A stretch of 64,000 nt of DNA from Planctomycetota bacterium. GTDB taxonomy: Bacteria; Planctomycetota; Phycisphaerae; Phycisphaerales; UBA1924. Shown piece after piece: positions 17,969-27,676 of the stretch. The DNA lies in NCBI GenBank assembly GCA_030950285.1, contig JAUZRR010000033.1, positions 1 to 64,000 of the forward strand. The letters are read 5' to 3'. Below the pieces are notes generated by a model. That model was not told where the DNA came from. It saw nothing but the letters and a program-made list of their open reading frames with translations, and did no database searches. Positions within the stretch are counted from its first letter, which is position 1. Each line of letters begins with the position of its first letter. Made by a program: the position numbers and the translations under genes.

Positions 17969-19067
17969 GCCCGTCGCGCGCGGTCTTGCGCACAAGCTCG
18001 GGCTCGCCAGCGTCCCATGCAATGTCGACGAGCCGAGTGCGAAACCGATCGCGCAGTTTCATATCCTGCGCCACACGGCCCGGATCGCAACTCTCCATCT
18101 GCCCCACGCCGATGAGGATCGCGTTGCGCTTTATCTGCGACAGTGTGACACGTTTCATCGCGCTGCTGGCAAAGCGAGCGCGACGGGATTCCTCGTCCCA
18201 GCCGAGCACCTCCAGCAGATCAAACCCGTCGCGCCTCGGTGTCAACTCAGGATGGGCCATCCCGGGACCGCTCATTGATTGATGACCGTTTCTGCGCGCC
18301 GAGTTGTGCGGGCACACCTCCTGGCACACATCGCACCCGACCAGCCAGTCGCCCATCCCAGCCGCAAGCGTCGGCTCGATCTCGCGTTCGTGCTCGATCG
18401 TCAGGTAGCTGATGCACCGCGAACCGTCCACGCTGTAGGGCGTGATGGCGTTCGTCGGGCAGGCGTCGATGCACCGCGTGCAGCTGCCGCAGTGGTCGGG
18501 CTCGAGGCGTTGGCTCGCGGGCGCGTCGAGTTCCAGCGTCGTAAAAAACCCGCCGAGCACCATCCAGCTGCCGTGCGTCGGGTGGATGAGCAGCGTGTGC
18601 TTGCCGATCCACCCCAGCCCGCACCGCAGCGCCATCTCGCGCTCGAGCACAGGTGCCGAATCGCAGAACGCCCGCGTCGCTGCGCCCGGAAACGTCTCCC
18701 GCACCCGATCGCAGACCCGGTGCAGCCTGCGCTTGAGCACGGTGTGGTAGTCCCGTCCGCGGGCGTACCGCGCGATGCGACCACTCCCCAGTCGGGACTC
18801 CTCCGCCGCCACGCCCCGCCCCGCGTAGTACTCTGCCACCATCACGACAGACCTTGCCCCGGGCAAGAGCCGTGTCGGGTCGAGACGTTCTTCGACAGTG
18901 TCAGCGAGCCACGCCATCTCGCCGTGCTTGCCGGCATCGAGCCATTCGCGGAGCGCCTCGGCGTGCTCGATCGGCTCGATCGGCGCAGCCCCCACCAGAG
19001 CAAAGCCCTCGTGCCCGCACATCTCCAGCACCAGGCTGAAAACTCCGCCTCGGTCGTTTGTGCTCAT
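17937..19067 (-). CDS. queG: Epoxyqueuosine reductase
   Basis: Fe-S motif CGSCTRCIDACPTNAI, CDVCQEVCPHN; GLGWIGKHTLLIHPTHGSW. Confidence 0.93.
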   Translation of the reverse strand: MSTNDRGGVFSLVLEMCGHEGFALVGAAPIEPIEHAEALREWLDAGKHGEMAWLADTVEERLDPTRLLPGARSVVMVAEYYAGRGVAAEESRLGSGRIARYARGRDYHTVLKRRLHRVCDRVRETFPGAATRAFCDSAPVLEREMALRCGLGWIGKHTLLIHPTHGSWMVLGGFFTTLELDAPASQRLEPDHCGSCTRCIDACPTNAITPYSVDGSRCISYLTIEHEREIEPTLAAGMGDWLVGCDVCQEVCPHNSARRNGHQSMSGPGMAHPELTPRRDGFDLLEVLGWDEESRRARFASSAMKRVTLSQIKRNAILIGVGQMESCDPGRVAQDMKLRDRFRTRLVDIAWDAGEPELVRKTARDGLRRLDAMPGA

Positions 19068-19095
19068 ATCCAGCTGCGCCCCGGAGGGGTGAGCC

Positions 19096-19995
19096 TCACG
19101 CGCCCGCCGCAGCAGGGGCCGCCGCGTCGGTCGATGCCCCGCTGTTGCAGCACGCGCCGCTTCCACAGCCTGCTTCGAGAACCCACGTTTCAACAGTTTC
19201 GAGCGCCCGCCGCAGCACACCCTCGGGCTCGGCGAGTTCCGGACGCCAGTGCTTCATCCACTCGACCACGAGCCATCCCGGATAGTCGAGCCGCGCGAGG
19301 TGCTTGACCCCCCGTTCGAGCGGCATCTCGCCGTGCCCGATCTCGACCGGCTGGGTGCCTTGCATGTCCTTGAGCTTGACGGTCACCAGGCGCTCGCCGA
19401 GCAGGTCGATCGCCTCTTCGACATGGTCGCCGTCGCGCGCACCGACGGTGATGTTGTACGCCGCGCCCAGCCACGGGCTGTCGCACTCGTCCAGCACTTC
19501 TGCGACCTGCGCCGCGTGGCTGAACGCGCCGCCGTTCTCGAGTGCGAGCGTCACCCGGTGCTTGCTCGCGACGGCCAGCAGCTCCTGCAGCCGCTCGACG
19601 ACGCGGGCCACCGTCCGGCTGCGCTTCTCGCCCTTGGGTGAGTCAAAGCCGAACACGCGCAGGTGCGGACACTCCATGTCGTTGGCCAACGCGATGAACC
19701 GCTTGGCGTCTTCGAGGTTGCGGTCGTGCCCGGGCATCGCCCGCCCCATGACCGGCGGCCAGACCGGCGCATCAAACCGCAACGAAGTGCCCAAGCACAT
19801 CACGTGCGTGCCCGACTCGATCGCAAGACGACGCACTTTCGTCGAATCGGTCAACGCCGGGTCGCACGCAAAGTCCGTGCAGCTCCATCCAAACGTACGG
19901 AGCTCAACGCCCTGATATTCCGCGTCGTCAGCGAAACTCATCACGCGCTCGAGCGTCCAATCAGGACAGGCGACGGTGCTGAAAGCAATCTTCAT
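19096..19995 (-). CDS. Sugar phosphate isomerase/epimerase (xylose isomerase-like TIM barrel)
   Basis: MKIAFSTVACPDWTLERVMSFADDAEYQGVELRT...TLALENGGAFSHAAQVAEVLDE...VTVKLKDMQG. Confidence 0.85.
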   Translation of the reverse strand: MKIAFSTVACPDWTLERVMSFADDAEYQGVELRTFGWSCTDFACDPALTDSTKVRRLAIESGTHVMCLGTSLRFDAPVWPPVMGRAMPGHDRNLEDAKRFIALANDMECPHLRVFGFDSPKGEKRSRTVARVVERLQELLAVASKHRVTLALENGGAFSHAAQVAEVLDECDSPWLGAAYNITVGARDGDHVEEAIDLLGERLVTVKLKDMQGTQPVEIGHGEMPLERGVKHLARLDYPGWLVVEWMKHWRPELAEPEGVLRRALETVETWVLEAGCGSGACCNSGASTDAAAPAAAGA

Positions 19996-20284
19996 GGCAA
20001 GGATCTCACAACCAAACTCATCGACTATGCAAGGGAACCGATCGCATCGTAGCGGCGCACAGTCTGGCCCGCCCGCAGGGTTCTCGGCCCCACGCCCCGT
20101 GCCCCCACACCCCGCACGACCCCCCCAAACCGTACAAACCGCGGCACACCCGGCCGAACCCGAGCAAATCCAACCAGACACACTCGCACAGCGATGCTTT
20201 CGCTGGGCGAACCCCGGTTCTGAATCCGATTATCAACCAGTGCGGGGCGGGCATCAACGTGTCCGAAGCCTGAAGGGATTGTCT

Positions 20285-20536
20285 ATGGCCATTCGTCAGT
20301 CACTCAAGACGGCGGGGCAGGGGACCGTGGTTGTTGTTGTCGTGCTTGCTGCGAACGGGTGCGCCACCGGCTCGGCGCGGACCGACTATTTCGTCGCACG
20401 CAGCGCTGCCCACCAGGCAACCCAGGGCGACGGCTCGCTCGTCGAGTTCACACCAGACGCGACCAACCCGACGTGGTCGGCCTCCCTCACCTACGTCCCG
20501 ATTCTCGATGCGGGTGATCTTGCCGACATCAGGTAA
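20285..20536 (+). CDS. Small putative lipoprotein
   Basis: VVVVVLAANGCATGS lipobox-like N-terminus; 83 aa. Confidence 0.55.
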   Translation: MAIRQSLKTAGQGTVVVVVVLAANGCATGSARTDYFVARSAAHQATQGDGSLVEFTPDATNPTWSASLTYVPILDAGDLADIR

Positions 20537-20554
20537 CTCGAACGCCCATGAGCA

Positions 20555-21496
20555 TCACGCCTCGGGACCCTCGGCCAGCGGTGCAACACCCGGCAGCGTG
20601 ATCTGAAAGTCCGTCCCCCGCCCCGGTTCGGTGTGCAGTTCGATCCGTCCGCCGTGGGCCTCGATAATCCGCCGCGCGGTGGAAAGCCCGAGCCCGGTGC
20701 CGCCGGACTTGGTCGTAAAGTACGGCTCGAAGATCCGCTGCGCCGCGTCGGCCTCAATGCCAGGACCGGTGTCGATGACGTGCAGCACCGCTGTGGGCCG
20801 ACGTTGCTCGTCCTCGCTGCGGTTTGTCCGCAGGATCATCTCGCGGGGCTTGCCCTCGGGCTGCCCGGCCATCGCCTGCACCGCGTTGAGCACGAGGTTC
20901 AGCACCGCCTGCTTGATGAGGTGCGGATCGCACCAGGCGATCAACTCACCCGGCGACAGGTCACTCCGCACGCGCACCCCCTGCTGCTCGGCCTGAGGCA
21001 GGAAGAAATCGATCAGCTCGTCGACAGCCGCGTTCAGGTCCGCCCCGCGAGGCTCAAACCGCAACTCGTCGGCGTACTCAAGGAAATCCGTAAGAATCCC
21101 CCGCAAGCGCTCGGCCTCACGCCCGAGTGAGCCCAACCGACGCAACAACGGCGCACGCGACTCATCATCAATCGGCAGGTCTTCCACACCCTCAGCCAGC
21201 AGCTGCACATTCAGCCCGATCGTCGAGAGCGGGTTCTTGATCTCGTGTGCGAGCCCGCGTGTCATCGAACCGAGCTCGGCAAGCCGTTCGGCACGACGGG
21301 CCCGGGCGTCGGCTGCGCGAACCCGACGGACGTACCGCCGCACGAGGTGCGTCACCACCGCAGCGGTCAGGAGCGTTCCGATCGCAAACCCGACCAGCAC
21401 GCCACCAACCCAGGGCGACACCGCCCCCGTCGGCTGCGCACCAACGCGCAGCAGCCAGCTCACCTCACCCGGGAAACCTGCACAAAGCCACGGCAT
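20555..21496 (-). CDS. Two-component sensor histidine kinase
   Basis: GLAHEIKNPLSTIGLNVQLLAE H-box, NLVLNAVQAM N-box, GTGLGLSTARRIIEAHGG G-box; N-terminal TM. Confidence 0.92.
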   Translation of the reverse strand: MPWLCAGFPGEVSWLLRVGAQPTGAVSPWVGGVLVGFAIGTLLTAAVVTHLVRRYVRRVRAADARARRAERLAELGSMTRGLAHEIKNPLSTIGLNVQLLAEGVEDLPIDDESRAPLLRRLGSLGREAERLRGILTDFLEYADELRFEPRGADLNAAVDELIDFFLPQAEQQGVRVRSDLSPGELIAWCDPHLIKQAVLNLVLNAVQAMAGQPEGKPREMILRTNRSEDEQRRPTAVLHVIDTGPGIEADAAQRIFEPYFTTKSGGTGLGLSTARRIIEAHGGRIELHTEPGRGTDFQITLPGVAPLAEGPEA

Positions 21497-21548
21497 GGAC
21501 AAGTCTACGGACCCCACGCCGCGACGCGCGATGCTCCCGGCTCGCACC

Positions 21549-21833
21549 TCACCGCCGGGGCGTCCGCGTGTACTGCCGCTTGGGCACAACGACCGTCGGC
21601 TCGGTCAGCTGCACCCGCGTGGCTTTCCACCCCTTGTCGGTTTCCTCGGCGTCGTAGTTCACGTGGGCGTCGTCGTTGAGCACCCGGAACCCATCGCCCA
21701 CGATGCACGAGAAATGCACGAAGATGTCCTGCCCATCCGGCCCGACAAGAAAACCGAACCCCTTGCGCGGGTCGAACCACTTGACCTGACCATCAACACC
21801 ATCAAGCCGGCCCGGCGTTTCCTGGCTGCTCAT
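21549..21833 (-). CDS. Cold-shock domain protein
   Basis: [30 protein letters not shown]. Confidence 0.88.
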   Translation of the reverse strand: MSSQETPGRLDGVDGQVKWFDPRKGFGFLVGPDGQDIFVHFSCIVGDGFRVLNDDAHVNYDAEETDKGWKATRVQLTEPTVVVPKRQYTRTPRR

Positions 21834-22044
21834 GGATCACCCCCAAACCTTTGCCCCACGCCAGCACAGGACGGAGGCCGGCACAAACCCGGCAACCCGC
21901 GACCGCGTGGAAAGCTCGCCCGAACACCCAGAACGGGCGGCAGAATCCGCGACCCGACCGGGATGCGACACGAGAACGCGAATCCGGCCGGACACCGCAG
22001 ATTACCAGAATGCGCGCCCACGTCAACAAAGGTCCGAAAAGCAA

Positions 22045-22072
22045 AGCCGGGTGCCCACGTGGACACCCGGCT
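22045..22072 (-). terminator. Rho-independent terminator-like hairpin after pnp
   Basis: AGCCGGGTG...CACCCGGCT stem, then TTTGCTTTT on the minus strand. Confidence 0.7.
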
Positions 22073-22125
22073 GTTCGGAGTTTGTATTGTCGAACTCTCA
22101 GCCCATCAGGCCGAGTGATGCGGGG

Positions 22126-24294
22126 TTACGCCTCGACGGTCTCGGCCTTTTTGTCCATCTCGACAGCCTTGCGGCTGAGCTTGATGCGGCCTTGCTCGTC
22201 CACCATGATGACCTTGACCTTGACGATATCGCCGATCTTGACCACCTCATCGACGCTCTTGACAAAGCCGTCGGCGAGTTCGGAGATGTGGCACATGCCG
22301 TCGGTGCCCGGGGCGAGCTCGATGAACGCGCCGAAGTCTTTGACAGAGACGACTTTACCGTCGTAGACGGTCCCGACCTTGATCTCTTCGCAGAGCGCCT
22401 GGACCTCGGCGAGCGCCGCCTCGACCGCCGGGCCGTTGGAGCTGGAGATCATCACGGTACCGTCGTCCTCGACGTCGATGTTGACCTCGTGCTTGTCCTG
22501 GAGGGCGCGGATGACCTTGCCCCCCGGGCCGATGAGCTTGCCGATCTTCTCGACCGAGATTTTGAGGGTGACCATCATCGGGGCATAGGGCGAAATCTTC
22601 GCCCGCGGCTCGGCGATGCACTTCTCCATGGTCTCGATGATCTCGAGCCGCCCTTCACGGGCCTGAGCAAAGATGACCTTGATCTGGTCGAGATTGAGCC
22701 CGCGGGCCTTGAGATCGAGCTGGATGCCGGTGATTCCTTCGCGGGTGCCGGAGACCTTGAAGTCCATGTCGCCGAAGAAGTCCTCTTCGCCGAGGATGTC
22801 GGTGACGAAGACCTCGCTGCCGCCGTTCTCATCGGTGAAGCGTCCGACGGAGATGCCGGCACAGGTCCCGGTGATGGGCACGCCGGCGTCCATGAGCGCG
22901 AGGCACCCGCCGCAGACCGACGCCATCGACGAGGAGCCGTTGCTCTCGGTGATGTCGCTGACCAGGCGGACGGTGTAGGGGAAGTCTTCGGGGTTGGGCA
23001 GGATCGCCATGAGCGACCGCTCGGCGAGGGCACCGTGGCCGACCTCGCGGCGGCCGGGACCCATGATCCGCTTTGCTTCACCCGTGCAGAACGGCGGGAA
23101 GTTGTAGTGGAGGGTGAACTTCTTGGAGTACTCGGGCAGCAGACCGTCGACGATCTGCTCGTCGCGTGCGGTACCGAGCGTGCAGGTCACCAGGCTCTGA
23201 GTCTCGCCGCGCTGGAAGAACGCCGAGCCGTGGGTGCGGTGGAAGACACCGACCTCGGCCTCGATCGCCCGGATTTCCTTGAGCGCGCGCCCGTCGGCGC
23301 GGCGGTGCTTCTCGGCGATCAGCTTTCGGGTGGTCTTTTTCTCAAGCGTGCGGAACGCCTCTTTGGCTTCGCTGCGGAGCTTGACGCTCTTGGCGTACTC
23401 GGCGTAGGTGCCCGACTCGTTGATCGGGAAGTGCTCGTCGAGCAGCTTGGTGCGCAGCTCGTTGACGCGGTTGTGGCGTTCCTGCTTGCCGCTGATCTGA
23501 CGGGCTTCGAGCATGTCCTCGCCACAGACCTCGCGGACCTTGGCCACCACCTCATCACTCGGCAACGCGAGAGAGTTGATGATCTTCTCCTGCCCGACCT
23601 TGCCGACCAGCTCTTCGATCAGGCCGAGGATCTGCTTGATGTACTCGTACCCGAACTCGATCGCGGCGTGGACATCATCATCAGGCACCTCGGCGGCACC
23701 GACCTCGATCATGTTGATCCCGTCGGCGTGCCCGGCGAGGACCAGGTCCAGGTCGGAGAAGTCCATCTGCGACACCGTCGGGTTGATGACAAAGACCGGC
23801 CCGTCGTCGGTGTGGATGCGGCCCACGCGAACGGTCGCGGTCGGGCCGTCAAACGGCGCATTGCTGATCGCCAGCGCCGCCGAGGCAGCCGTCGCCGCGA
23901 GGACATCGGTGTCGTTCTCGGCGTCGTGGCTCATCACCCAGCACTGGATCTGCACCTCGTCGATAAACCCGTCGGGGAAGAGCGGGCGGATCGGGCGGTC
24001 GATCATCCGCATCGTGAGAACTTCCTTCTCGTTGGGCGGCCCCTCACGCTTGCGGAACCCGCCGGGGAACTTGCCGCCCGCGGAGAGTTTCTCGCGGTAA
24101 TCGACTTGCATGGGGAAGAAGTCGAGCCCTTCGCGGGGCTTGTCGCGGACGACGGTCGCGAGCACGGTGCTGTCGCCGTAGGTCGCGATCACCGCGGACG
24201 TCGCCTGTCGAGCGACCTTGCCGGTCTGCAGGGTCAGCGTGCGGCCGCCGATTTCGCGCTCGATGGAGACGTTGCCGAGAGGTTTGGCTGTCAT
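22126..24294 (-). CDS. pnp: Polyribonucleotide nucleotidyltransferase
   Basis: [31 protein letters not shown]; RNase PH domains, KH ([11 protein letters not shown]) and S1 domains. Confidence 0.96.
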   Translation of the reverse strand: MTAKPLGNVSIEREIGGRTLTLQTGKVARQATSAVIATYGDSTVLATVVRDKPREGLDFFPMQVDYREKLSAGGKFPGGFRKREGPPNEKEVLTMRMIDRPIRPLFPDGFIDEVQIQCWVMSHDAENDTDVLAATAASAALAISNAPFDGPTATVRVGRIHTDDGPVFVINPTVSQMDFSDLDLVLAGHADGINMIEVGAAEVPDDDVHAAIEFGYEYIKQILGLIEELVGKVGQEKIINSLALPSDEVVAKVREVCGEDMLEARQISGKQERHNRVNELRTKLLDEHFPINESGTYAEYAKSVKLRSEAKEAFRTLEKKTTRKLIAEKHRRADGRALKEIRAIEAEVGVFHRTHGSAFFQRGETQSLVTCTLGTARDEQIVDGLLPEYSKKFTLHYNFPPFCTGEAKRIMGPGRREVGHGALAERSLMAILPNPEDFPYTVRLVSDITESNGSSSMASVCGGCLALMDAGVPITGTCAGISVGRFTDENGGSEVFVTDILGEEDFFGDMDFKVSGTREGITGIQLDLKARGLNLDQIKVIFAQAREGRLEIIETMEKCIAEPRAKISPYAPMMVTLKISVEKIGKLIGPGGKVIRALQDKHEVNIDVEDDGTVMISSSNGPAVEAALAEVQALCEEIKVGTVYDGKVVSVKDFGAFIELAPGTDGMCHISELADGFVKSVDEVVKIGDIVKVKVIMVDEQGRIKLSRKAVEMDKKAETVEA

Positions 24295-24487
24295 GATGTG
24301 TTCTGCCTTCTGACTGCGCCGCAGCCGATCCTCAGCCACACGCCGAGCGACCAGTCGCGGCTGACCCACGACCCCGCACAGCCCGAGAGGCAGAAGGCAT
24401 GACGCAGTCCCGAAAGGCTGCCCCGTGCCGACTGCCGCGTCGTGCACCCCGCGAGGGCCGCGGATCCCGTTGTGGATCCAAAACGAA

Positions 24488-24513
24488 CACCGCCGACGTT
24501 TCCGTCGGCGGTG
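24488..24513 (-). terminator. Terminator/attenuator hairpin between rpsO and pnp
   Basis: Perfect 11-bp stem CACCGCCGACG-TTTC-CGTCGGCGGTG, then TTCGTTTTG on the minus strand. Confidence 0.7.
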
Positions 24514-24522
24514 CGTGATGCG

Positions 24523-24792
24523 TTACTTGCGCAAACCGAGCTTTGCGATCGTCGCCAGATACGCCGGGCGGTCTTTCCGAGCCAGGTACCGAAGCAACCG
24601 ATTGCGACGGCTGACCATCGCCAGCAGCCCGCGCCGCGAGTGGAAGTCTTTGCGGTGCTCGCGCAGGTGCCCGGACAGCTCGGCGATCCGCCGCGTGAGC
24701 AGCGCGATCTGGACCTGCGGCGAACCGACGTCGCCGTCGTGGGTCGCAAACTCGGAGATGATTTCGGAACGAACTTCAGGAGCCGTCGGCAT
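24523..24792 (-). CDS. rpsO: 30S ribosomal protein S15
   Basis: [51 protein letters not shown]. Confidence 0.97.
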   Translation of the reverse strand: MPTAPEVRSEIISEFATHDGDVGSPQVQIALLTRRIAELSGHLREHRKDFHSRRGLLAMVSRRNRLLRYLARKDRPAYLATIAKLGLRK

Positions 24793-25032
24793 CAGCAATC
24801 CTCTGCCTGGTCGAGGGGGAAACTCTCGATGGGATAGACAAAAATGACAAGAACGAAACGCCCGGCAGCCCCGCGAGAGCGGCTTGGAACCACCCACGGT
24901 TCGGAACCGGGTCGGACGACCAATACTAGCCGCCCCCAAACCCCGATCAATCGCCAGCCGTCACCGGACCAACCCCGAACCGGTCGCATTCGCGCATCCC
25001 CCCCCCCGCTCCCGGCGGATATCGTTCAGCCT

Positions 25033-26304
25033 ATGAGCGCCACCACCAACGGACTTTCGGTCTCAGCACGGGTCGGGTCGATCAAACCCTCGGTCACCGT
25101 TGCCTTTGGTGGCAGGGCCAAGGCGATGAAGGAGGCCGGGATCGACGTCCTGAGCTTTTCCCTCGGCGAGCCCGACTTTGACACCCCCCAGCCGATCAAA
25201 CAGGCCGCGATCGACGCCCTGCTGGCCGGGCAGACCAAGTACATGCCGACCCTCGGCGACGCCCGCACCCGGGCCGCGATCGCTGAGAAGCTCACCCGCG
25301 ACAACCACATCCCCGGCCTGACCGCCGACCACATCGCCATCTCGGCCGGGGGCAAGCACTCGCTGTTTGTCTGCTGCCACTGCCTGCTCGATCCGCCCAA
25401 GCCCGGCGAGCCCGCCCAGGAGGTCCTGCTCCCCGTGCCCTCGTGGGTGAGTTACGCCCCGATCGCCCGGCTCGCCGGGGGGCGGGTCGTCGAGCTGCCC
25501 ACCGGGCCGGAGGTTGACTTCAAGATTTCGCCCGAACAGCTCCGCGCCGCGATCACGCCCCGCTCGCGGCTGCTGATTCTCAACAGCCCCAGCAACCCCT
25601 GCGGCACGATGTACTCGCCCGCCGAGCTGCGTGCCCTGGCGGCGGTGGTTGCCGAGGCGGCCGCGACTGTCGCGCCGGGCCTCATCGTCATCTCCGACGA
25701 GATTTACGAGCGCATTGTCTACGGCGGGATCGAGCACTTCTCGATCGGGTCGGTGCCCGAGCTCGCCGACCGGGTGGTCACGCTCAACGGCATGAGCAAG
25801 GCCTACTCCATGACCGGGTGGCGGATCGGGTACGCGGCGATGCCGGGCGATTTCGGCCGCACGCTCATCAAGGCGTTCGGCACGCTGCAGGGGCAGATGA
25901 CCACCTGCATCACTTCGTTTCTCTACCCTGCGATCCGCACGGCGCTTGCCGAGTGTGACGCGGAGGTCGAGCGGATGCGCCGGGCGTTTGCCTCCAGAGC
26001 CGAGGTGATCTTCCAGCGCCTCAACGCCATCGACGGCATCCACTGCCCCAGGCCCACCGGCGCGTTCTATGTCTTTCCCGATATCTCGAAGTTCTTCGGC
26101 ACCACCTCGGGCAACGGCCGGGCGATCAACTCGGCGCTCGACTTTGCCGAGGCGTTGCTCGAGGAGGCCCGCGTCGCGCTGGTCCCCGGCGAAGACTTCG
26201 GCGGCTGCGGCGAGCGCTGCGTGCGGATCTCGTTTGCGTGCAGCGAGGAGCAGATCAACGTCGGGATGGATCGGCTCGAAGCGTTCTTGGGCAAGCTGCG
26301 GTAG
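25033..26304 (+). CDS. PLP-dependent aminotransferase class I/II (aspartate aminotransferase-like)
   Basis: SLGEPDFDTPQPIKQAA, NSPSNPCGTMYS, SDEIYERIVYGG, NGMSKAYSMTGWRIGYAA. Confidence 0.93.
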   Translation: MSATTNGLSVSARVGSIKPSVTVAFGGRAKAMKEAGIDVLSFSLGEPDFDTPQPIKQAAIDALLAGQTKYMPTLGDARTRAAIAEKLTRDNHIPGLTADHIAISAGGKHSLFVCCHCLLDPPKPGEPAQEVLLPVPSWVSYAPIARLAGGRVVELPTGPEVDFKISPEQLRAAITPRSRLLILNSPSNPCGTMYSPAELRALAAVVAEAAATVAPGLIVISDEIYERIVYGGIEHFSIGSVPELADRVVTLNGMSKAYSMTGWRIGYAAMPGDFGRTLIKAFGTLQGQMTTCITSFLYPAIRTALAECDAEVERMRRAFASRAEVIFQRLNAIDGIHCPRPTGAFYVFPDISKFFGTTSGNGRAINSALDFAEALLEEARVALVPGEDFGGCGERCVRISFACSEEQINVGMDRLEAFLGKLR

Positions 26305-26353
26305 CGCGAGCCGGTCGGTGTCGGACCGGTGGGGCGGGTGCTGCGGGTGGTTG

Positions 26354-26433
26354 TCCCCTCGCTTGCGCGAGGGGCTCTAGTAGAAAACGCACGCACACGG
26401 AACGTCGAGCCCCTCGCGCAAGCGAGGGGACAA
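26354..26433. repeat. Inverted pair of the palindromic repeat (26354-26379 and 26407-26433)
   Basis: TCCCCTCGCTTGCGCGAGGGGCTCTA and its reverse complement separated by ~27 bp. Confidence 0.85.
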
Positions 26434-26473
26434 TCGACATCGCCAAGAAAAGCCCAAGACCCGGCGCTGCCGC

Positions 26474-27313
26474 TTAGGGCTCCTGGGTTGTGGAGTCTGC
26501 TTCGTCTGGCCGGGAATCCGCGTCTTCCCGCAGCTCCAGCACGATCTCGCCTGATTCCTTCTCCTGCCTGACCCGCACTCGCCGGTTGCGCACCAGTTCG
26601 AGCAGGGCCAGGAAGAGTCCGAGCATTTCGTGCCTTGGGCGTCCCTCGAAGACCCGCCGCAGCGTGAGGGTTGCGTCGTCTTGGCCCGGGTTTGCTGCGC
26701 CGCGTCGGAGTGTGTCGAGCATGTCCTCGGCGTAGAGCTCGATGGGCGTCTCGTCGGAGATGACTTCGTGCTCGCCGAGCCGGTCGAAGTTGATGGTTTC
26801 GCAGATATTCGAGAACGCCTCGAACAAATCGCCGACCGACAGGTCTTCGATGTCCAGTTCGCGGTCTTCGGCGATGATGGCGCGGGTCAGTTCGGTGTCG
26901 TAGCCGGTGCGGCCGGAGGGATGCCGCTTGCCCCACTCCTCGAACCGTCGTTCGAGCGCGTCGGCGGCGTCTCGGAACTGCTTGTATTCGAGCAGTTGGG
27001 CGACGAGTTCGGCCAGCGGGTCGGGCTCGTCGGAATCGTTCTCGGTGTCCTGGTTTGTTTCCCGTTCGCCGGCGGCCTCGGCGCCGAGGATGCGCGACTT
27101 GATCTCGGTGAGCGTCGCGGCCATGACGAGAAACTCTCCGGCGCGGTCGATATCGACCCGTTCGATCCCGTCGAGATAGTGCATGTACTGGTCGGCGATG
27201 GTGGCGATGGGGATGTCGGTGATGTCCACCTCGGCCTTGCGGATGAGAAAGTAGAGCAGGTCGATCGGCCCCTCGAAGGCGTCCAGCCGAACGGTGTACT
27301 CGGTCGCGGTCAT
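26474..27313 (-). CDS. scpA: Segregation and condensation protein A
   Basis: VRLDAFEGPIDLLYFLIRKAEVDITDIPIATIADQYMHYL; C-terminal winged-helix region. Confidence 0.92.
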   Translation of the reverse strand: MTATEYTVRLDAFEGPIDLLYFLIRKAEVDITDIPIATIADQYMHYLDGIERVDIDRAGEFLVMAATLTEIKSRILGAEAAGERETNQDTENDSDEPDPLAELVAQLLEYKQFRDAADALERRFEEWGKRHPSGRTGYDTELTRAIIAEDRELDIEDLSVGDLFEAFSNICETINFDRLGEHEVISDETPIELYAEDMLDTLRRGAANPGQDDATLTLRRVFEGRPRHEMLGLFLALLELVRNRRVRVRQEKESGEIVLELREDADSRPDEADSTTQEP

Positions 27314-27367
27314 CGGGAGCTCCGGGGGAAAAGGAGAGTATACGCGGAGGGGCCTCGCCCCAGAGCC

Positions 27368-27666
27368 GAGCCCGACGCGTCAGCGAGGCGCCTCCCGCCA
27401 TCAGAACCATGCACCACGCACCGGCGTGCCGGGCCGCGCGGCCCGTGGCTGCGCGAGGCCGGGGGCGGGGCGCAGGCCCGCCTTCCCCTGCCGCGGGACC
27501 GCTTTCCAGGCGGTGCGCACCGGGTGGAAGCCGGTCCCACCTTCCAGAACCCAAGCCCGCGCCGGCGGGTTGGGCCTTTTTCCTCGGCGCGCGGTGCCGC
27601 CGGGGGCCGCGGTCGTGCCGCCGGGGGCGGACGGCCCTTCTCCCCCCGCTCGCGCGGGGGGCTCTA
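27368..27666. repeat. Repeat island: at least three dispersed repeat families between scpA and kpsF
   Basis: GAGCCCGACGCGTCAGCGAGGC (27368); GGGACCGCTTTCCAGGCGGTGCGCACCGGGTGGAAGCCGGTCCCACC (~27495-27541, GTAFQAVRTGWKPVP in frame); TCCCCCCGCTCGCGCGGGGGGCTCTA (~27640). Confidence 0.7.
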
Positions 27667-27676
27667 CCCTCTATTC

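Noticed and set aside
20285-20536. Treating the small lipoprotein as part of an unknown secretion system
   Set aside because: Only a lipobox-like N-terminus is visible; neighbours give no functional context.
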